From Myceligenerans pegani (lineage in GTDB: Bacteria; Actinomycetota; Actinomycetes; Actinomycetales; Cellulomonadaceae): a stretch of 64,000 nucleotides of DNA. Positions 32,254-41,764 of this stretch are shown one piece after another. The stretch covers positions 143,865 to 207,864 of the forward strand of contig NZ_JADBGR010000105.1 in the NCBI RefSeq assembly GCF_014892515.1, in the 5' to 3' direction. Position numbers and translations under genes: made by a program. The notes under the pieces were generated by a model. It searched no databases. It was not told the origin of the DNA and worked only from the letters and a program-made list of their open reading frames with translations. The stretch's first letter is position 1. Each line of letters opens with the position of its first letter.

Positions 32254-35014
32254 CTGCCCGTCGCAGCCGGAGGCTGTTGGTGACGACGAGCACCGAGCTC
32301 GCTGCCATCGCGGCGCCCGCGATCATGGGGTTCAGCAGGCCCGACGCCGCCAGCGGGATCGCCGCGACGTTGTACGCGAAGGCCCAGAACAGGTTCTGCT
32401 TGATGATCCGCAGCGTCTGGCGCGACAGCCGCACCGCGGACCCCGCGGCGCGGAGGTCGCCGCGTACCAGCGTGATGTCGCTCGCCTCCATCGCGACGTC
32501 GGTCCCGGTGCCCATGGCGAGCCCCAGGTCCGCCGTCGCCAGTGCGGCGGCATCGTTCACGCCGTCGCCGACCATCGCCACGGTCCGTCCCTCCGACCGC
32601 AGCCGGGAGATGACCGCCGCCTTCTCGTCGGGCAGCACCCGCGCGATCACGTCGTCGTCGGCGATTCCGACCTCGCGGGCTGCGTGGCGAGCCGCTCCCT
32701 CGTTGTCGCCGGTCAGCAGGACCGGCCGGAGGCCGAGGCCCCGGAGCTCGTCGATCGCGGCCGACGACGTCGGCTTGGCGGGGTCCCGCAGCACGAGGAC
32801 TCCCCGCGCGGTGCCGTCGATCGCGGCCACGACCGCCGTCGCCCCGGACGACTCCGCCCGTTCGACGGCGCTCGCCACCTCGGCGGGGACGGCGACTCCC
32901 TGGCCCTCGAGCCAGCCGGCGCGCCCGACCGCGACCCGGCGCGTGTTCAGGCCTGTGCCGATCGAGCCGGCGGATCCCGGTCCGTCGCCGAGACCCGCGT
33001 GCGACCTCCGCACCAGTCCTTCGACCCCGCCCCCGGGATGGGCCACGAAGCCACTGACCTCGAGGCCGCCGTCGTTCGAGGAAGCCTCCGCGACCAGGGA
33101 GTTCGACGACCCGTCCGTCACCGAGACGGCATGGCCCGAGTCGCCCTGCCCAGCCTGCCCCCGCCCGGTCTCCTTTTGCCCGGTCTCCTCCTGCTCGGCC
33201 TGCTCCCATGTACCGGCCCGCGCGACCGCCTGGGCGATCGGGTGCTCGCTGAGCGCCTCGACGGCGGCCGCGTAGCGAAGCACCTCCCGCGCCTGCCCGT
33301 TGCCGGACCCGGTTGACGCGTCCGGTCCGGTCGATTCCGGCCGCTCGGGGGTTCCGGACAGCGCGGAGGCGCCCGGCACCACGACGTTCTCCAGCGTCAT
33401 GCGGCCCTCTGTCACCGTGCCGGTCTTGTCGAGCACGATCGTGTCGACGCGCCGCGTCTGCTCCAGCACCTCCGGGCCGCGGATCAGGACGCCGAGCTGA
33501 GCGCCGCGACCGGTGCCGACGAGGATCGCCGTCGGGGTGGCCAGGCCCAGCGCGCAGGGGCACGCGATGATCAGCACCGCCACGGCGGCGGTGAACGCGG
33601 CGTCGGAATCACCCGTCGCGAGCAGCCAGCCCGCCAGCGTCAGCGTCGCGATGACCAGCACCACCGGCACGAACACCGCCGAGATCCGATCGGCCAGCCG
33701 CGCCACCGGGGCCTTGCCCGTCTGCGCCTGGCTCACCAGCCGTCCGATCCGTGCGAGCGTCGTCTCCTCCCCCACGCGCGTGGCCCGGACGAGCAGGTGA
33801 CCCGAGGTGTTGACGGTGCCACCGACGACGGCGTCGTCCACGGCGACGTCCACCGGCACCGGCTCGCCGGTCACCAGCGACGTGTCGACCGCGGACACCC
33901 CGTCCACCACGACGCCGTCGGTGGCGACCGTCGTGCCCGGCCGGACGGTGAACACGTCGCCGACGCGAAGATCGGACACCGGCACGGAGGTGGTGCGCCA
34001 GCGGCCGTCGTCGGATCGGAGCGGCGCGCCGTCCGGGCCGAGCGTGACACGCTCCGCGTCCTTGGCGCCGAGGGCGAGCAGTGCCCGCAGCGCGTCACCG
34101 GCGCGCCGCTTGCTCCGCCACTCCGCGTACCGGCCGGCGAGGAGGAAGGTCGTCACCACGGCGGCGACCTCGAAGTACACGTGCGGCTCGGCGCCCGGCA
34201 TCGGCGAGAGCGCCTCCGCGACCAGTTCCCACAGGGACCAGACCGTCGCCGCGATCACGCCCAGCGAGACGAGCGTGTCCATGGTGGACGAGCCGTGCCG
34301 TGCCGCGCGTGCGGCCGCGGAGTGGAACGGCCAGGCCGCCCAGGTCGCGACCGGTAGGGCGAGTGCCGCGACCAGCCACAGCTTCCCCGGGAACTGGATC
34401 GCCGGGACCATCGACAGCACCAGCACCGGGACGGTGAGGATCGCCGCGACGCGCAGGCGCCGCAGCAGGTCCTGGCCGCGGTACTCGGTGTGCTGGTGCC
34501 CGGCGTGCTCGCTTCCGTGCTCGCCGTGCGCGGCCCCGCCGGGGGCGTGCGCGCCCACGTGCCCACCGTGCGCGCCCCCGCCCGGGGCGTGCGTGTCCTC
34601 GTGAGCACCGCGGCCGCCGCCCTCATGCGGGGCGACCTCCGCACGATCGGAGACATGCTCGCCCGGCCCCGCGGAGATCTCCTGGCCGGCCCGGGCAACG
34701 GCTTCGGCACCCGACGCGTCCGCCCCGCCCTCGCTCGCGGCGCGCGGAGCCGAGCGGCGAGAACGTGTCACCCGCGCCCGGTACCCCGCCGATTCGACGG
34801 CCTTGAGCAGTGCCGCGTCGTCGACGTCGTCGGACAGCACCACGTGCGCCGACTCCAGCGGCAGGTTCACCGTCGCCCTCACGCCCTCGACCTTGTTGAG
34901 CTTGCGCTCGACCCGCGCCACGCACGACGCGCAGGTCATGCCTTCCACGGCGAGCTCGACCTCGCCCGTCCGGGCGGGCTGCTGCCCGGCCTCGTGCTCA
35001 GCGTGCACGGTCAC
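32249..35014 (-). CDS. copA: Copper-exporting P1B-type ATPase
   Basis: Copper-translocating ATPase of 921 residues. An N-terminal heavy-metal domain with MTCASC is followed by a His/Gly-rich stretch (about 130-175) that probably buffers Cu. Eight membrane helices include the ion-path CPC motif in IIACPCALGLATPTA. The phosphorylation site is DKTGT, the hinge is MVGDGVNDAAAL, and the nucleotide domain carries SEHPIAQA, the P1B HP motif, with a long low-complexity insert after it. GTG 35014 has AGGAGG 7 nt upstream. It is last in the csoR-copZ-copA operon. Confidence 0.97.
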   Translation of the reverse strand: MTVHAEHEAGQQPARTGEVELAVEGMTCASCVARVERKLNKVEGVRATVNLPLESAHVVLSDDVDDAALLKAVESAGYRARVTRSRRSAPRAASEGGADASGAEAVARAGQEISAGPGEHVSDRAEVAPHEGGGRGAHEDTHAPGGGAHGGHVGAHAPGGAAHGEHGSEHAGHQHTEYRGQDLLRRLRVAAILTVPVLVLSMVPAIQFPGKLWLVAALALPVATWAAWPFHSAAARAARHGSSTMDTLVSLGVIAATVWSLWELVAEALSPMPGAEPHVYFEVAAVVTTFLLAGRYAEWRSKRRAGDALRALLALGAKDAERVTLGPDGAPLRSDDGRWRTTSVPVSDLRVGDVFTVRPGTTVATDGVVVDGVSAVDTSLVTGEPVPVDVAVDDAVVGGTVNTSGHLLVRATRVGEETTLARIGRLVSQAQTGKAPVARLADRISAVFVPVVLVIATLTLAGWLLATGDSDAAFTAAVAVLIIACPCALGLATPTAILVGTGRGAQLGVLIRGPEVLEQTRRVDTIVLDKTGTVTEGRMTLENVVVPGASALSGTPERPESTGPDASTGSGNGQAREVLRYAAAVEALSEHPIAQAVARAGTWEQAEQEETGQKETGRGQAGQGDSGHAVSVTDGSSNSLVAEASSNDGGLEVSGFVAHPGGGVEGLVRRSHAGLGDGPGSAGSIGTGLNTRRVAVGRAGWLEGQGVAVPAEVASAVERAESSGATAVVAAIDGTARGVLVLRDPAKPTSSAAIDELRGLGLRPVLLTGDNEGAARHAAREVGIADDDVIARVLPDEKAAVISRLRSEGRTVAMVGDGVNDAAALATADLGLAMGTGTDVAMEASDITLVRGDLRAAGSAVRLSRQTLRIIKQNLFWAFAYNVAAIPLAASGLLNPMIAGAAMAASSVLVVTNSLRLRRAG

Positions 35015-35128
35015 GGTCCGTCCTCCTCAGCCTGTGTCCTGTAGTCGGTGGGGCCACTGCCGGATGGTCGATCCGTCATCGGCCGGTTGATCCGTCATCG
35101 AATGCTCGGCCCGTCCGACGACGGTCGA

Positions 35129-35437
35129 TCACTGCCCGACGATCGGCAGCATGCGGTTGGCCTGGCGCGCCGGCGCCTGCGCGCTCGACTCGGCGGCCAC
35201 CGCGTCCTCCAGCACCTCGACGCTCTCGACCGTGTATCCGGCCTCGTCGACGGCGTCGCGCAGCGGCGCCTCCGTCAGCGGCAGCTTCGAGACGACGGCG
35301 ACGCGGGAGGTGCCGCCGGCGTGCAACTCGATGGACACGTCCTGCACGTCGGCGAGGGCCTTGAGCTCGTTCGTCACGGCGGACGCGCAGTGCCCGCAGG
35401 TCATGCCGGTCACGTTCAGGGTGGTCACGGTGGTCAT
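35129..35437 (-). CDS. copZ: Copper chaperone with HMA domain
   Basis: Small cytoplasmic copper carrier of 102 residues. The HMA fold starts TLNVTGMTCGHCASAV with the two Cu-binding cysteines and ends DAVDEAGYTVE. About 30 extra residues follow (VLEDAVAAESSAQAPARQANRM), longer than typical CopZ. ATG 35437 has AAGGAG 7 nt upstream. It lies between csoR and copA and delivers Cu(I) to CopA by family precedent. The gap to csoR holds palindrome copy B. Confidence 0.93.
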   Translation of the reverse strand: MTTVTTLNVTGMTCGHCASAVTNELKALADVQDVSIELHAGGTSRVAVVSKLPLTEAPLRDAVDEAGYTVESVEVLEDAVAAESSAQAPARQANRMLPIVGQ

Positions 35438-35452
35438 GTCGGTCTCCTTCTG

Positions 35453-35539
35453 GTGGTCGGTCATTTGTCGAGCGGTCGGTCGGATGTCCTTGCGGTCGGT
35501 CCCCTCGGCGGCCGACCGCAAAGACGTCCGGCCGACCGC
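35453..35539. repeat. Long palindromic element, copy B
   Basis: The left arm (35453-35499), 12-nt loop (35500-35511) and right arm (from 35512) repeat the plan of copy A. The inner 28 bp of the arms pair with three mismatches; the distal right arm has diverged. It lies between csoR and copZ, about 35 bp after the csoR stop. It could attenuate or process the operon mRNA. Confidence 0.78.
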
Positions 35540-35574
35540 ATGAGGGACCGCATGAGACGGGGCGGCCGCGGGCC

Positions 35575-35949
35575 TCACATCCGGACCAAGCGGCCGATGG
35601 CGTCTGCTGCCTCACGGACCTTGGCGTTCGCCGCGTCGTCGTCCCCCGACCGGGCCGCGTCGACGACGCAGTGCCCGATGTGGTCCTCGACGAGCGCCAG
35701 GCTGACGGCCTGGAGCGCCTTGGTCACGGCCGAGACCTGGGTGAGAACATCGATGCAGTAGGCGTCCTTGTCGATCATCTTGGCGATGCCCCGCACCTGA
35801 CCCTCGATGCGGCGCATGCGCTTGAGGTACGCCTCCTTGTCGGAGGCGTAGCCGTGCGGTCCGTCGTGCGGACCGGATCCGTGCTCCTCGTGCTGCCCGA
35901 CGACGGCGGCCGTGGTGGCGTGGCTGCCTTGTGTCTCATGGTCGCTCAT
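35575..35949 (-). CDS. csoR: Copper-sensing transcriptional repressor CsoR
   Basis: All-helical CsoR/RcnR-family repressor of 124 residues. The Cu(I) ligands Cys65 (in DAYCIDVLTQ), His90 and Cys94 (in VEDHIGHCV) are all present. A His-rich N-terminal tail (HEEHGSGPHDGPHG) precedes YLKRMRRIEGQVRGI. It represses the operon without copper and releases DNA when Cu(I) binds, by family precedent. A near-ideal operator lies over its own -10 box at 35956-35974. The start is ATG 35949, predicted to be leaderless. Confidence 0.96.
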   Translation of the reverse strand: MSDHETQGSHATTAAVVGQHEEHGSGPHDGPHGYASDKEAYLKRMRRIEGQVRGIAKMIDKDAYCIDVLTQVSAVTKALQAVSLALVEDHIGHCVVDAARSGDDDAANAKVREAADAIGRLVRM

Positions 35950-35955
35950 ACCGCC

Positions 35956-35961
35956 ACTATA
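35956..35961 (-). promoter_or_regulatory. -10 box of the csoR operon (leaderless)
   Basis: TATAGT on the minus strand, 6 nt from ATG 35949. It overlaps the CsoR operator by two bases. Confidence 0.6.
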
Positions 35962-35974
35962 CCCCCAGGGGGTA
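35960..35974. promoter_or_regulatory. CsoR operator
   Basis: TACCCCCAGGGGGTA is a perfect palindrome around one base and matches the established CsoR box (TACCCC-N-GGGGTA type). It overlaps the upstream edge of the csoR -10 element, so binding must block polymerase. Confidence 0.9.
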
Positions 35975-36079
35975 GCTACGCCGCAAGGGGCAGCGGCATC
36001 GTGCGCCTGTCGGCACGCAGAGAGCGGCGGAGTTCCGGTGTTTCTGCCCGATTTGACCGGGCCCTGGACGCCAACCTGA

Positions 36080-36111
36080 GAAACCGGTATCTTGCGTGGA
36101 AAGCGATATCC
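36080..36111. promoter_or_regulatory. Two candidate LacI-type operators before the pectate lyase
   Basis: GAAACCGGTATC (36080-36091) is symmetric at 10 of 12 positions, and GGAAAGCGATATCC (36098-36111) is partly symmetric; both have a central CG. Their centres are about 19 bp apart, roughly two helical turns. They overlap TATCTT, a possible -10 box, and lie 50-80 bp before the start. Confidence 0.45.
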
Positions 36112-36159
36112 GAGGGATGTCGTGGAGCCCCACCTTCAACGACGAACGTGAGGAAGACC

Positions 36160-39100
36160 ATGAGACGACCAGGAGCACGACTCATCGCCGGGGTCGCCAC
36201 GGTGACGCTGGCGGCCACCATCGGGGTGGCGACACAGTTCATGCCGGAGGCGCAGGCCGTCGGGAACGCCACCGGCTACGCAACCCAGAACGGCGGCACC
36301 ACCGGTGGCGCGGGCGGCGCGACGGTGCGGGCCACCACGGGGACCCAGATCCACCAGGCCCTGTGCTCGCGGGCCAGCAGCAGCACGCCGATCATCATCG
36401 AGGTCGAGGGCACCATCAACCACGGCAACACCAGCAAGGTGTCCGGCGACAGCTGCAACACCGCCGACGACGTGATCGAGCTCAAGCAGATCAGCAACGT
36501 CACCCTGATCGGCGTCGGCCGCGGCGCGGTCTTCGACCAGCTCGGCATCCACGTGCGCGAGGCGAGCAACATCATCATCCAGAACGTCACCGTGCAGAAC
36601 GTCAAGAAGTCCGGATCGCCGACCTCCAACGGCGGCGACGCCATCGGCATGGAGTCCGGCGTCCGCAACGTCTGGGTCGACCACGTGGACCTGCGCGCCT
36701 CGGGCGGCGAGTCGGAGGGCTACGACGGGCTCTTCGACCTGAAGAACAACACGCAGTACGTGACGCTGTCCTACAGCACGCTGCGTAACTCCGGCCGTGG
36801 CGGACTCGTCGGATCCAGCGACAGCGACACGAGCAACTCGTACATCACGTACCACCACAACATCTACGAGAACATCGACTCGCGCACCCCACTGCTGCGC
36901 GCCGGGACGGCACACACGTACAACAACCACTTCGTGGGCCTGAACGAGTCCGGCATCAACTCGCGGCTCGGCGCGCGGGTGAAGGTCGAGAACAACTACT
37001 TCCAGGACTCGTTCAACCCGCTGGGCACGTTCTACACGGATGCCATGGGCTACTGGCAGGTCAGCGGCAACATCTGGGACAACATCACCTGGAACAGCGG
37101 CGACCACCCGGCCGGCCCGAACCCGACATCGACCACGTCGGTGAGCATCCCGTACTCCTACTCCATGGACCGGGCCGAGTGCGTGCCCAACCTGCTCCGC
37201 GCGACGGCCGGCTCGCACACCAACATGGCCGTGTCGGACGGCAGCTGCTCGCCGACGCAGCCCGACCCGGACCCGACCGACCCGACCGACCCGGGTGACC
37301 CGGGTGACCCCAGCGGCGACAACCTGAGCATCGGCGCTGGCGCGGACGGCTCGAGCAAGGCCAGCGGCACCAGCTACGGCAACGTGATCGACGGCGACAT
37401 GGGCACCCGCTGGTCGCCCACCGGTTCCACCGGCCGGATCTCGGTCAAGTGGGGCTCCGACGTGACGGTGTCCTCCATCGTGATCCGCGAGGCCGCCGGT
37501 TCCGAGGGGAACATCGGCTCGTACGACGTCGTGAACCACGACAACGGCGATGTCCTGACCAGCGGCAGCGGTGCGGGAGTCATCACCTTCTCCCCGACGA
37601 CGCTCAGCAAGATCAACTTCGTCGTGAAGAGTTCGTCCGGCACTCCGGCGGTCGCCGAGTTCGAGACCTACGCCGGCACGCCGTCCGGCGGCGGCACGCC
37701 TACCGACTCGCCGGACGACGGCACGGGCGAGCCGACGCGCATCGAGGCCGAGTCGTCGTCGGCGACCTGCGACGGCACGATCGACGCGAACAACGCCGGA
37801 TTCTCGGGCACCGGGTTCTGCAACACCCCGAACACCACCGGCACCGCCGCCGGATTCAGCATCGGTGGCGCCACCGCCGGCTCGGCGACCCTGGCGTTCG
37901 GCTACGCCAACGGCTCGACGGCGGCCCGCAGCGCGAACCTCGTGGTCAACGGCATGACGGTGGGATCGCTCTCATTCGGCCCCACCGGATCCTGGACGAG
38001 CTGGTCCACCGAGTCGGCGACCGTGAACCTCGACGCGGGCGCCAACACGGTCGAACTGGTCGCCACCAACTCGGCGGGGCTGGCGAACATCGACTACCTC
38101 GACAGCTCCACGGGCACCGATCCGGGCAACGGCGGCGGTGACCCCACCGATCCGCCGGTCGGGGACGCGCTGTACGCCGCTCCGAACGGCTCGGACAGCG
38201 CCGCCGGCACCGAGAGCGATCCGACGACGCTCACCGCGGCCATCGCGGGCATCGAGGCCGGCGGCACGATCTACCTGCGCGGCGGAACCTACTCGCTGTC
38301 CGAGACCGTCCACATCGAGCCGGACAACGACGGCCTCTCCGGGAACCGCACGGAACTGTTCGCCTATCCCGGCGAGACGCCGGTGCTGAACTTCTCGGCG
38401 CAGAGCGAGAACTCGTCCAACCGCGGGGTCGCCATCGGCGGCGACTGGTGGCACCTGCGCGGCATCATCGTCGAGCACGCGGGCGACAACGGGATCCTGC
38501 TGGGCGGTAACAACAACGTCATCGAGCGGGTCGTGACCCGGTTCAACGCGGACACGGGCCTCCAGCTGTCCCGGTACACCGCCGGGGCGCCCAGGAGCGA
38601 GTGGCCCTCGAACAACCTCATCGTGTCGTCGGAGTCGCACGACAACGTCGACTCCGACGGCGAGGACGCCGACGGCTTCGCGCCAAAGCTCACGGTCGGC
38701 CCCGGGAACGTCTTCCGGTACACGGTGGCCCACAACAACATCGACGACGGCTGGGACCTCTACACGAAGTCGGACACCGGCCCGATCGGTGAGGTGCTCG
38801 TCGAGGACTCGCTCTCCTACGAGAACGGGACCCTGTCCAACGGCGGCCAGGCCGGCAACGGTGACCGCAACGGCTTCAAGCTCGGCGGCGAGGACATCGG
38901 CGTCGACCACACCGTGCGGCGCAGCATCGCCTTCGACAACGGCAAGCACGGGTTCACCTACAACCGGAACCTCGGGTCGATGACCATCAGCAACAACCTG
39001 AGCATCGGCAACGAGGAGCGCAACTTCAACTTCGACGGCGGCTCGTCGACGTTCCGCGACAACACGTCCTGCAACAGCGGGTCGACCGACCGGATCATCG

Positions 39101-39243
39101 GCAACGACGCCGGAGGGAACCAGTGGTGGTCCGGTTCCAACGGCTCCCGCTGCTCGCAGTACAGCGGCGACCTGGACTGGAGCTTCGACTCCTCGGGCCG
39201 CCTCGTGGTGACGATCGGCGGCACGGTCGTCAACCTGTCCTGA
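36160..39243 (+). CDS. Secreted two-catalytic-domain pectate lyase (PL1-F5/8-CBM35-PL9)
   Basis: Extracellular pectinase of 1,027 residues. A signal peptide (1-~33) is followed by a PL1 beta-helix lyase (about 35-365) with VWVDHVDLRASGG, GRGGLVGSS and ITYHHNIYENIDSRTPLLR, which carry the Ca and catalytic Arg positions. A Pro/Asp linker leads to an F5/8-type (CBM32-like) module (about 386-500), then a CBM35-like module starting TRIEAESSSATC (about 524-650). A second linker precedes a PL9 lyase (about 668-1027) starting ALYAAPNGSDSAAG and GGTIYLRGGTYSL. Both lyases cut polygalacturonate by Ca-dependent elimination. GTGAGGAAG precedes ATG 36160. Confidence 0.94.
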   Translation: MRRPGARLIAGVATVTLAATIGVATQFMPEAQAVGNATGYATQNGGTTGGAGGATVRATTGTQIHQALCSRASSSTPIIIEVEGTINHGNTSKVSGDSCNTADDVIELKQISNVTLIGVGRGAVFDQLGIHVREASNIIIQNVTVQNVKKSGSPTSNGGDAIGMESGVRNVWVDHVDLRASGGESEGYDGLFDLKNNTQYVTLSYSTLRNSGRGGLVGSSDSDTSNSYITYHHNIYENIDSRTPLLRAGTAHTYNNHFVGLNESGINSRLGARVKVENNYFQDSFNPLGTFYTDAMGYWQVSGNIWDNITWNSGDHPAGPNPTSTTSVSIPYSYSMDRAECVPNLLRATAGSHTNMAVSDGSCSPTQPDPDPTDPTDPGDPGDPSGDNLSIGAGADGSSKASGTSYGNVIDGDMGTRWSPTGSTGRISVKWGSDVTVSSIVIREAAGSEGNIGSYDVVNHDNGDVLTSGSGAGVITFSPTTLSKINFVVKSSSGTPAVAEFETYAGTPSGGGTPTDSPDDGTGEPTRIEAESSSATCDGTIDANNAGFSGTGFCNTPNTTGTAAGFSIGGATAGSATLAFGYANGSTAARSANLVVNGMTVGSLSFGPTGSWTSWSTESATVNLDAGANTVELVATNSAGLANIDYLDSSTGTDPGNGGGDPTDPPVGDALYAAPNGSDSAAGTESDPTTLTAAIAGIEAGGTIYLRGGTYSLSETVHIEPDNDGLSGNRTELFAYPGETPVLNFSAQSENSSNRGVAIGGDWWHLRGIIVEHAGDNGILLGGNNNVIERVVTRFNADTGLQLSRYTAGAPRSEWPSNNLIVSSESHDNVDSDGEDADGFAPKLTVGPGNVFRYTVAHNNIDDGWDLYTKSDTGPIGEVLVEDSLSYENGTLSNGGQAGNGDRNGFKLGGEDIGVDHTVRRSIAFDNGKHGFTYNRNLGSMTISNNLSIGNEERNFNFDGGSSTFRDNTSCNSGSTDRIIGNDAGGNQWWSGSNGSRCSQYSGDLDWSFDSSGRLVVTIGGTVVNLS

Positions 39244-39309
39244 CCCACCCCCGACCCGCCGTCGTCGGCCGTGAGGCCTCTCCGGCCGACGGCGGCGCCT
39301 CCATGTGCC

Positions 39310-40671
39310 CTACGCCTCCGCCACGGCCGCCGCCCGGGCCGCGGCCGGCAGCGCCTCCAGGACGCGGTTCACCGCGGCGTCGTCGTGCGCCGCGGACACG
39401 AACCACGCCTCGAACACCGACGGCGGCAGCGCGACCCCCGCATCGAGCATCGCGTGGAAGAACGCCGTGTAGCGGAACGACTCCTGCGCCTGGGCCTGCC
39501 GGTAGTCGCGGACGCCGGACACGGCCGCCAGAGGGCCGAAGAACACGCTGAACAGCGATCCCGCCCGCTGCACCACGTGCTCGACGCCCGCCGCGGACAG
39601 GGCCTCGCCCGCCGCGTCGGCGATCGTCGCGGCCGCCCGGTTGACGTGCGCGTACACGGCGTGGTCGGCGAGCCGCAGCGTCGTCAGGCCGGCGGCCACC
39701 GCGACCGGGTTCCCCGACAGCGTGCCCGCCTGGTACACGGGCCCGAGCGGCGCCAGGTGATCCATGATCGACACCGGCCCGCCGAGCGCGGCCACCGGCA
39801 TGCCGCCGCCGATCACCTTGCCGAACGTGAACAGGTCGGGCGTGTAGCCGGCCCCGCCGGCCTCCCGGACGGCGGCGTCCTCCAGGCCCCACCAGCCGGA
39901 CGGCCCCACGCGGAAGCCGGTGAGCACCTCGTCCATGACGAACAGGGCGCCGTGTCGGCTCGTGATGCGGCGCAGTCCTTCGTTGAAGCCCTCGTGCGGT
40001 GGCACCACACCCATGTTCGCCGGGCTCGCCTCCGTGATCACCGCCGCGATCCGGGAGCCGTGCTGGGCGAACGCCGCCTCCACGGCGGCGAGGTCGTTGT
40101 ACGGAAGCACGAGCGTCTCCGCCGCCGCGGCCTCGGTGACCCCCGCGGACCCCGGCATCGCGAGCGTCGCGACCCCCGACCCGGCCTCCGCGAGCAGCGC
40201 GTCCACGTGCCCGTGGTAGCACCCGGCGAACTTGACGATCATCGGGCGGCCCGTGACCCCGCGCGCGAGCCGCACCGCCGTCATGGTGGCCTCGGTCCCC
40301 GTGGAGACGAGGCGGACGTGCTCGGCGGCCGGGACCCGCCGTCGTACCTCCTCGGCGAGGTCGACCTCGGCGAGAGTCGGCGCCCCGAACGACAGCCCGC
40401 GCGCCGCGGCCTCCCGGACCGCCGCCACGACCTCCGGGTGCGCGTGGCCCAGCAGCGCCGGGCCCCACGAACACACCAGGTCCACGTACTCACGCCCCGC
40501 CACGTCCGTGACGTACGGGCCACGGGCCGACTCCAGGAACCGCGGGTCGCCGCCCACGCTCCCGTACGCCCGCACCGGCGAGCTCACTCCGCCGGGAATA
40601 GCGGCCTGCGCCCGCAGGAACGCGGCATGGTTCGGGTCCTTGCGCAGCGCCTGGGTCTCGATCTCGCTCAC
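39310..40671 (-). CDS. hemL: Glutamate-1-semialdehyde 2,1-aminomutase
   Basis: PLP enzyme of 453 residues converting glutamate-1-semialdehyde to 5-aminolevulinate in the C5 pathway. The class III aminotransferase fold shows [51 protein letters not shown] and the PLP lysine in [18 protein letters not shown]. It is the last gene of hemA-C-D-B-L, 39 bp after hemB. ATG 40671 has AGAGA just upstream. HemA in the same cluster supplies its substrate. Confidence 0.97.
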   Translation of the reverse strand: MSEIETQALRKDPNHAAFLRAQAAIPGGVSSPVRAYGSVGGDPRFLESARGPYVTDVAGREYVDLVCSWGPALLGHAHPEVVAAVREAAARGLSFGAPTLAEVDLAEEVRRRVPAAEHVRLVSTGTEATMTAVRLARGVTGRPMIVKFAGCYHGHVDALLAEAGSGVATLAMPGSAGVTEAAAAETLVLPYNDLAAVEAAFAQHGSRIAAVITEASPANMGVVPPHEGFNEGLRRITSRHGALFVMDEVLTGFRVGPSGWWGLEDAAVREAGGAGYTPDLFTFGKVIGGGMPVAALGGPVSIMDHLAPLGPVYQAGTLSGNPVAVAAGLTTLRLADHAVYAHVNRAAATIADAAGEALSAAGVEHVVQRAGSLFSVFFGPLAAVSGVRDYRQAQAQESFRYTAFFHAMLDAGVALPPSVFEAWFVSAAHDDAAVNRVLEALPAAARAAAVAEA

Positions 40672-40710
40672 GTCAGAAGTCTCTCTCCGGTCGTTCCTGC
40701 CGGGCCCGGC

Positions 40711-41715
40711 TCAGCCGAGCCAGCCGGCGATGTCCAGGGCGAAGTAGGTGAGGACCAGGTCCGCGCCCGCGCGCTTGATGCTCGTCACCGATTCCAGAGC
40801 CGCCGCCCGCCGGTCGATCCAGCCGTTCGCGGCGGCCGCCTCGATCATCGAGTACTCGCCCGACACCTGGTACGCCGCCACCGGCACGTCGCTCCGGTCC
40901 GCGACCGCGCGCAGCACGTCGAGGTACGAGCCCGCCGGCTTGACGAGCACGATGTCCGCGCCCTCGGCGAGGTCGAGGTCCGCCTCGCGCAGCCCCTCCC
41001 GGGCGTTGCCCGGATCCATCTGGTAGGCACGGCGGTCGCCCTCGAGCTGGGAGTCCACGGCGTCGCGGAACGGCCCGAAGAACGCGCTCGCGTACTTCGC
41101 GCTGTACGCGAGGATCGCGGTGTCCTCGAACCCGGCCTCGTCCAGCGCCTCGCGAATCATCGCGACCTGCCCGTCCATCATCCCGCTCGGCGAGACGACG
41201 TCGACGCCCGCGCGGGCCTGCGCCACCGCCATGCGCGCGTAGCGGTCCAGTGTGGCGTCGTTGTCCACGCGCCCGTCGCTCGTCACGATGCCGCAGTGGC
41301 CGTGGTCCGTGAACTCGTCGAGGCAGGTGTCCGCCATGATGACCGGCTCCGGACGGTCGTCGGTCCCGTCGACTCCCGCCACCGCGTGCCGCGCGATCCG
41401 GATCGCGCGCTGCAGGATGCCGTTCTCGGCGTCGCCCTGCGATCCCGTGGCGTCCCGGCGCTCCGGGATGCCGAACAGCATGACGCCACCCAGCCCGGCC
41501 TCGGCGGCCTGCGCCACGGCCTTGCCGAGCGACTCCTCGGTGTGCTGCACCTGGCCGGGCATGGACGGGATCGGCTGGGGCTCGAGCAGCCCCTCCTTGA
41601 CGAAGAGGGGCAGGATCAGGTCCGCCGGGTGCAGGCGGGTCTCGCTGACGAGGCGGCGCATGCCCGGCGTCGCGCGCAGGCGGCGCGGCCGGTACACGAT
41701 CCCGGAGGTGCTCAC
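40711..41715 (-). CDS. hemB: Delta-aminolevulinic acid dehydratase (porphobilinogen synthase)
   Basis: TIM-barrel enzyme of 334 residues joining two 5-aminolevulinates into porphobilinogen. It has the Zn ligand region [17 protein letters not shown], and Schiff-base lysines in [10 protein letters not shown] and the downstream [11 protein letters not shown] region. The product feeds HemC. GTG 41715 has AAGGAG 6 nt upstream, which sets the start. It follows hemD by 49 bp. Confidence 0.97.
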   Translation of the reverse strand: MSTSGIVYRPRRLRATPGMRRLVSETRLHPADLILPLFVKEGLLEPQPIPSMPGQVQHTEESLGKAVAQAAEAGLGGVMLFGIPERRDATGSQGDAENGILQRAIRIARHAVAGVDGTDDRPEPVIMADTCLDEFTDHGHCGIVTSDGRVDNDATLDRYARMAVAQARAGVDVVSPSGMMDGQVAMIREALDEAGFEDTAILAYSAKYASAFFGPFRDAVDSQLEGDRRAYQMDPGNAREGLREADLDLAEGADIVLVKPAGSYLDVLRAVADRSDVPVAAYQVSGEYSMIEAAAANGWIDRRAAALESVTSIKRAGADLVLTYFALDIAGWLG

Positions 41716-41764
41716 GGGTGACTCCTTCGTGCTGGTCGGGCGTGGTGGTCGGGTCGGACGGAAA

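Noticed and set aside
35060..35128. Direct repeat GATCCGTCATCG between copZ and copA as a third copy of the long palindrome family
   Set aside because: The units repeat directly and lack the GGTCGG arm structure and 12-nt loop; similarity to copies A and B is too low.
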